A stretch of 6,501 nt of DNA, from assembly GCA_013298205.1 (NCBI GenBank), contig JAAFJZ010000145.1, positions 1 through 6,501 on the forward strand. The letters run 5' to 3'. The position numbers and the translations under genes are program-made. Positions 6,216 through 6,501 of this stretch are shown one piece after another. The notes beneath the pieces are model-generated. The model made no database searches, was not told the origin of the DNA, and worked only from the letters and a program-made list of their open reading frames with translations. Origin of the DNA: Cytophagales bacterium (GTDB lineage: Bacteria > Bacteroidota > Bacteroidia > Cytophagales > UBA9547). Each line of letters opens with the position of its first letter. Position 1 is the stretch's first letter.

Positions 6216-6501
6216 ATGGATAATGAATTACTAAAATATTTGTCAAAATACGTAGCTGTATCAGATGAACTTAAAGAAATTATTGTTGCGAGTTCAAACA
6301 TTAAAAAGTTTGCAAAAGGAACCGTTCTTTTGAAAGAAGGCAGCATTTCAAACGAAAATTTTTTGGTTTTAAGTGGCTGTATCAGAAGCTTTTTGATAAA
6401 AAATGGAGAAGAAAAAACCATTGAATTTTATACCGAAGAGCAACCTGTTACCGCTATTACCTATGGGAAAAATGAACCCTCACAACATTTTTTGGAATGT
6501 A
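6216..6501 (+). CDS. Crp/Fnr family regulator, N-terminal part, cut by window edge
   Basis: From the ATG at 6216 the frame is open to the window edge (95 codons), starting MDNELLKYLSKYVAVSDELK. It reads as the cyclic-nucleotide-binding-type sensor barrel of Bacteroidota Crp/Fnr regulators: KKFAKGTVLLKEGSISNENF is the entry strand and turn, then FLVLSGCIRSFLIKNGEEKT, then IEFYTEEQPVTAI. The helix-turn-helix part would lie beyond the window. Its ligand is unknown; many Bacteroidota members lack the cAMP-binding residues, and the phosphate-binding segment is not visible here. It should act as a DNA-binding transcription factor in the cytoplasm. The start lies 15 nt past the right IS end and I see no good ribosome binding site or promoter in that gap, so expression may come from within the IS or may be impaired. 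Confidence 0.82.
   Translation, partial: MDNELLKYLSKYVAVSDELKEIIVASSNIKKFAKGTVLLKEGSISNENFLVLSGCIRSFLIKNGEEKTIEFYTEEQPVTAITYGKNEPSQHFLEC

Noticed and set aside
6185..6421. Minus-strand open frame of 78 codons
   Set aside because: It is antisense to the Crp/Fnr N-terminus, which reads as a clear sensor domain on the + strand.

Overview
The window looks like AT-rich Bacteroidota DNA (Flavobacteriia, Cytophagia or a related class; I cannot narrow it further). The reasons are the low GC (roughly one third overall), a TAnnTTTG-type promoter word in front of the transposase, weak ribosome binding sites, and protein families with a Bacteroidota flavour: a Gfo/Idh/MocA enzyme, a DUF2971 protein, a short IS1595-family transposase and a Crp/Fnr-type regulator. 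All recognisable genes lie on the + strand.

Layout. (1) 1-788: 3' part of a Gfo/Idh/MocA NAD(P)-dependent sugar oxidoreductase, cut by the window edge. This family often sits in surface-polysaccharide or sugar-nucleotide clusters, so the left edge may be the end of such a cluster. (2) 789-1342: about 550 bp without a recognisable gene, holding a hairpin over the oxidoreductase stop codon, a minus-strand terminator-like structure, an AT-rich palindrome and a weak promoter candidate. (3) 1343-5234: a two-gene defence-type operon. The first gene is an intact 969-aa MmeI-like (type IIL) restriction-modification protein, which carries nuclease, N6-adenine methyltransferase and target recognition on one chain. 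The second overlaps it by 11 nt and encodes a 330-aa DUF2971 protein of unknown function. (4) 5261-6201: a degenerate IS1595-family insertion sequence with near-perfect 24-bp inverted ends, whose transposase is broken by two frameshifts and two in-frame stops. (5) 6216-6501: the start of a Crp/Fnr-family regulator, cut by the window edge, beginning 15 nt outside the IS.

How the parts may work together. The MmeI-like protein alone should methylate its target on one strand and cut unmodified DNA, so it would be a stand-alone barrier to phage and other foreign DNA. Translational overlap implies that the DUF2971 protein is made together with it, and its role is the main open question: it could be a helper or a back-up effector. 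Base composition inside the restriction gene is uneven. The nuclease and methyltransferase half is about 40% GC, whereas the target-recognition part is about 22-33%, which fits replacement of the specificity module. The IS has no matching 8-bp target duplication and sits right against the start of the regulator gene, so this junction may be a rearrangement and the regulator may have lost or changed its promoter.
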